Source: Pseudomonas sp. GM21
GTDB lineage: Bacteria > Pseudomonadota > Gammaproteobacteria > Pseudomonadales > Pseudomonadaceae
Reading direction: 5' to 3'
NCBI RefSeq assembly: GCF_000282215.1
Contig: NZ_AKJS01000119.1
Coordinates: forward strand, 1 to 64,000
DNA: 64,000 bases
Part shown: piece after piece, positions 63,667 through 64,000 of the stretch
Layout of the letters: each line of letters begins with the position of its first letter
How positions within the stretch are numbered: the stretch's first letter is position 1
Made by a program: the position numbers and the translations under genes
Notes under the pieces: model-generated
What the model saw: only the letters and a program-made list of their open reading frames with translations
Told to the model about the DNA's origin: nothing
Database searches by the model: none

Positions 63667-64000
63667 TTACTGGCCGTTGATGCGCTGGTCCCACTCACCA
63701 TTACGATCAAGGAACGCCCACACCCGGTCCTGCGCCTCGCGGGCACCCGGATAGCGCTCGCCGCGCATCTGCGCATTGCGCCATGGGTCGCCGGAGAAGA
63801 ACTTCTCGTAGAGATTCTGCCGTCCGGCGAAGGACGAGCAGGAAGCATCCCAGGCCAGGCGCAACAGCTGCATCTTGCGTTCGGCGGGAATGTCGGCGCC
63901 GGCGCAGTAACGTTCGATGGCCGGACCGTTCTCGCTGTGGAGGTCCTCGACTGTTGGCGCAACCACCACGTTACCGGCGCCGAGCAGTTGGAGAATCTCC
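63667..64000 (-). CDS. 4-Hydroxyphenylacetate 3-monooxygenase (HpaB)-type oxygenase, C-terminal part
   Basis: Partial; the frame is open to the right edge of the window. The visible C-terminal 111 residues read ILQLLGAGNVVVAPTVEDL, YCAGADIPAERKMQLLRLAW, then SFAGRQNLYEKFFSGDPWRN. This is the end of HpaB/PvcC-type two-component flavin monooxygenases that use reduced FAD or FMN to hydroxylate phenols. The partner reductase is the fused protein at 60972. It is the first visible gene of this leftward run, and the operon may begin beyond the window. Confidence 0.85.
   Translation of the reverse strand, partial: EILQLLGAGNVVVAPTVEDLHSENGPAIERYCAGADIPAERKMQLLRLAWDASCSSFAGRQNLYEKFFSGDPWRNAQMRGERYPGAREAQDRVWAFLDRNGEWDQRINGQ

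Overview
The window reads as a chromosomal segment of a Pseudomonas of the P. fluorescens type. The order thrS-infC-rpmI-rplT-pheS-pheT-ihfA-merR-tRNA-Pro, the moderately high GC, the I78 inhibitor lipoprotein and the rbs operon next to an ansB-type asparaginase are all typical of that genus. Only the core block is well conserved; both flanks are accessory and contain many broken genes.

Region 1 (1-8400): an exported arylsulfatase, then about 1.7 kb of mostly decayed DNA (a possible TonB-receptor tail), a small zinc-ribbon/HhH-GPD gene pair, a formaldehyde dehydrogenase-type zinc alcohol dehydrogenase with a candidate operator, a family 2 glycosyltransferase, a GAF histidine kinase and a frameshifted small gene. 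Region 2 (8415-14373): a prophage-like remnant inserted at tRNA-Pro(GGG). It holds an excisionase-like gene overlapping a tyrosine integrase, an ASCH-type phage protein, a cysteine-rich secreted peptide, a second zinc-ribbon protein, and a divergent pair made of a GIY-YIG-like nuclease and a C5-cytosine methyltransferase. The methyltransferase is out of frame because of a third copy of a 7-bp tandem repeat; two copies would restore it.

Region 3 (14463-25128): housekeeping genes (ihfA, pheT, pheS, rplT, rpmI, infC, thrS), a cold-shock protein and small Pseudomonas genes. Region 4 (24100-31077): a complete ribose operon rbsB-A-C-R-K-D ending in a nucleoside hydrolase with an export signal, with a perfect LacI-type operator upstream. 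A type II asparaginase gene follows and is cut off at about 32150.

Region 5 (about 32150 to the right edge) looks like an inserted catabolic island. It starts with remnants of tyrosine recombinases and an XRE regulator. Next come three CocE/NonD-type serine hydrolases with two paralogous TetR regulators that share one 14-bp palindrome, a SnoaL-like protein and two LysR regulators. A 13-kb leftward run then encodes an outer-membrane DUF1302 protein, DUF1329, a YCF48-like protein, an RND/MMPL transporter, an aromatic-acid-type MFS carrier, two VOC proteins, a second SnoaL-like protein, an EthD-like protein, an SMP-30 lactonase and two SDRs (one frameshifted). A final leftward run encodes the end of an HpaB-type flavin monooxygenase, a carboxymuconolactone decarboxylase-like protein, a homoprotocatechuate dioxygenase-like ring-cleavage enzyme, a flavin reductase fused to a MarR-like domain, an FAH-family hydrolase, a beta-class GST and a LysR regulator. 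My reading is a pathway that imports a hydrophobic aromatic ester or amide across the outer membrane, hydrolyses it, hydroxylates the phenol and opens the ring by meta cleavage. The actual substrate cannot be read from the sequence.
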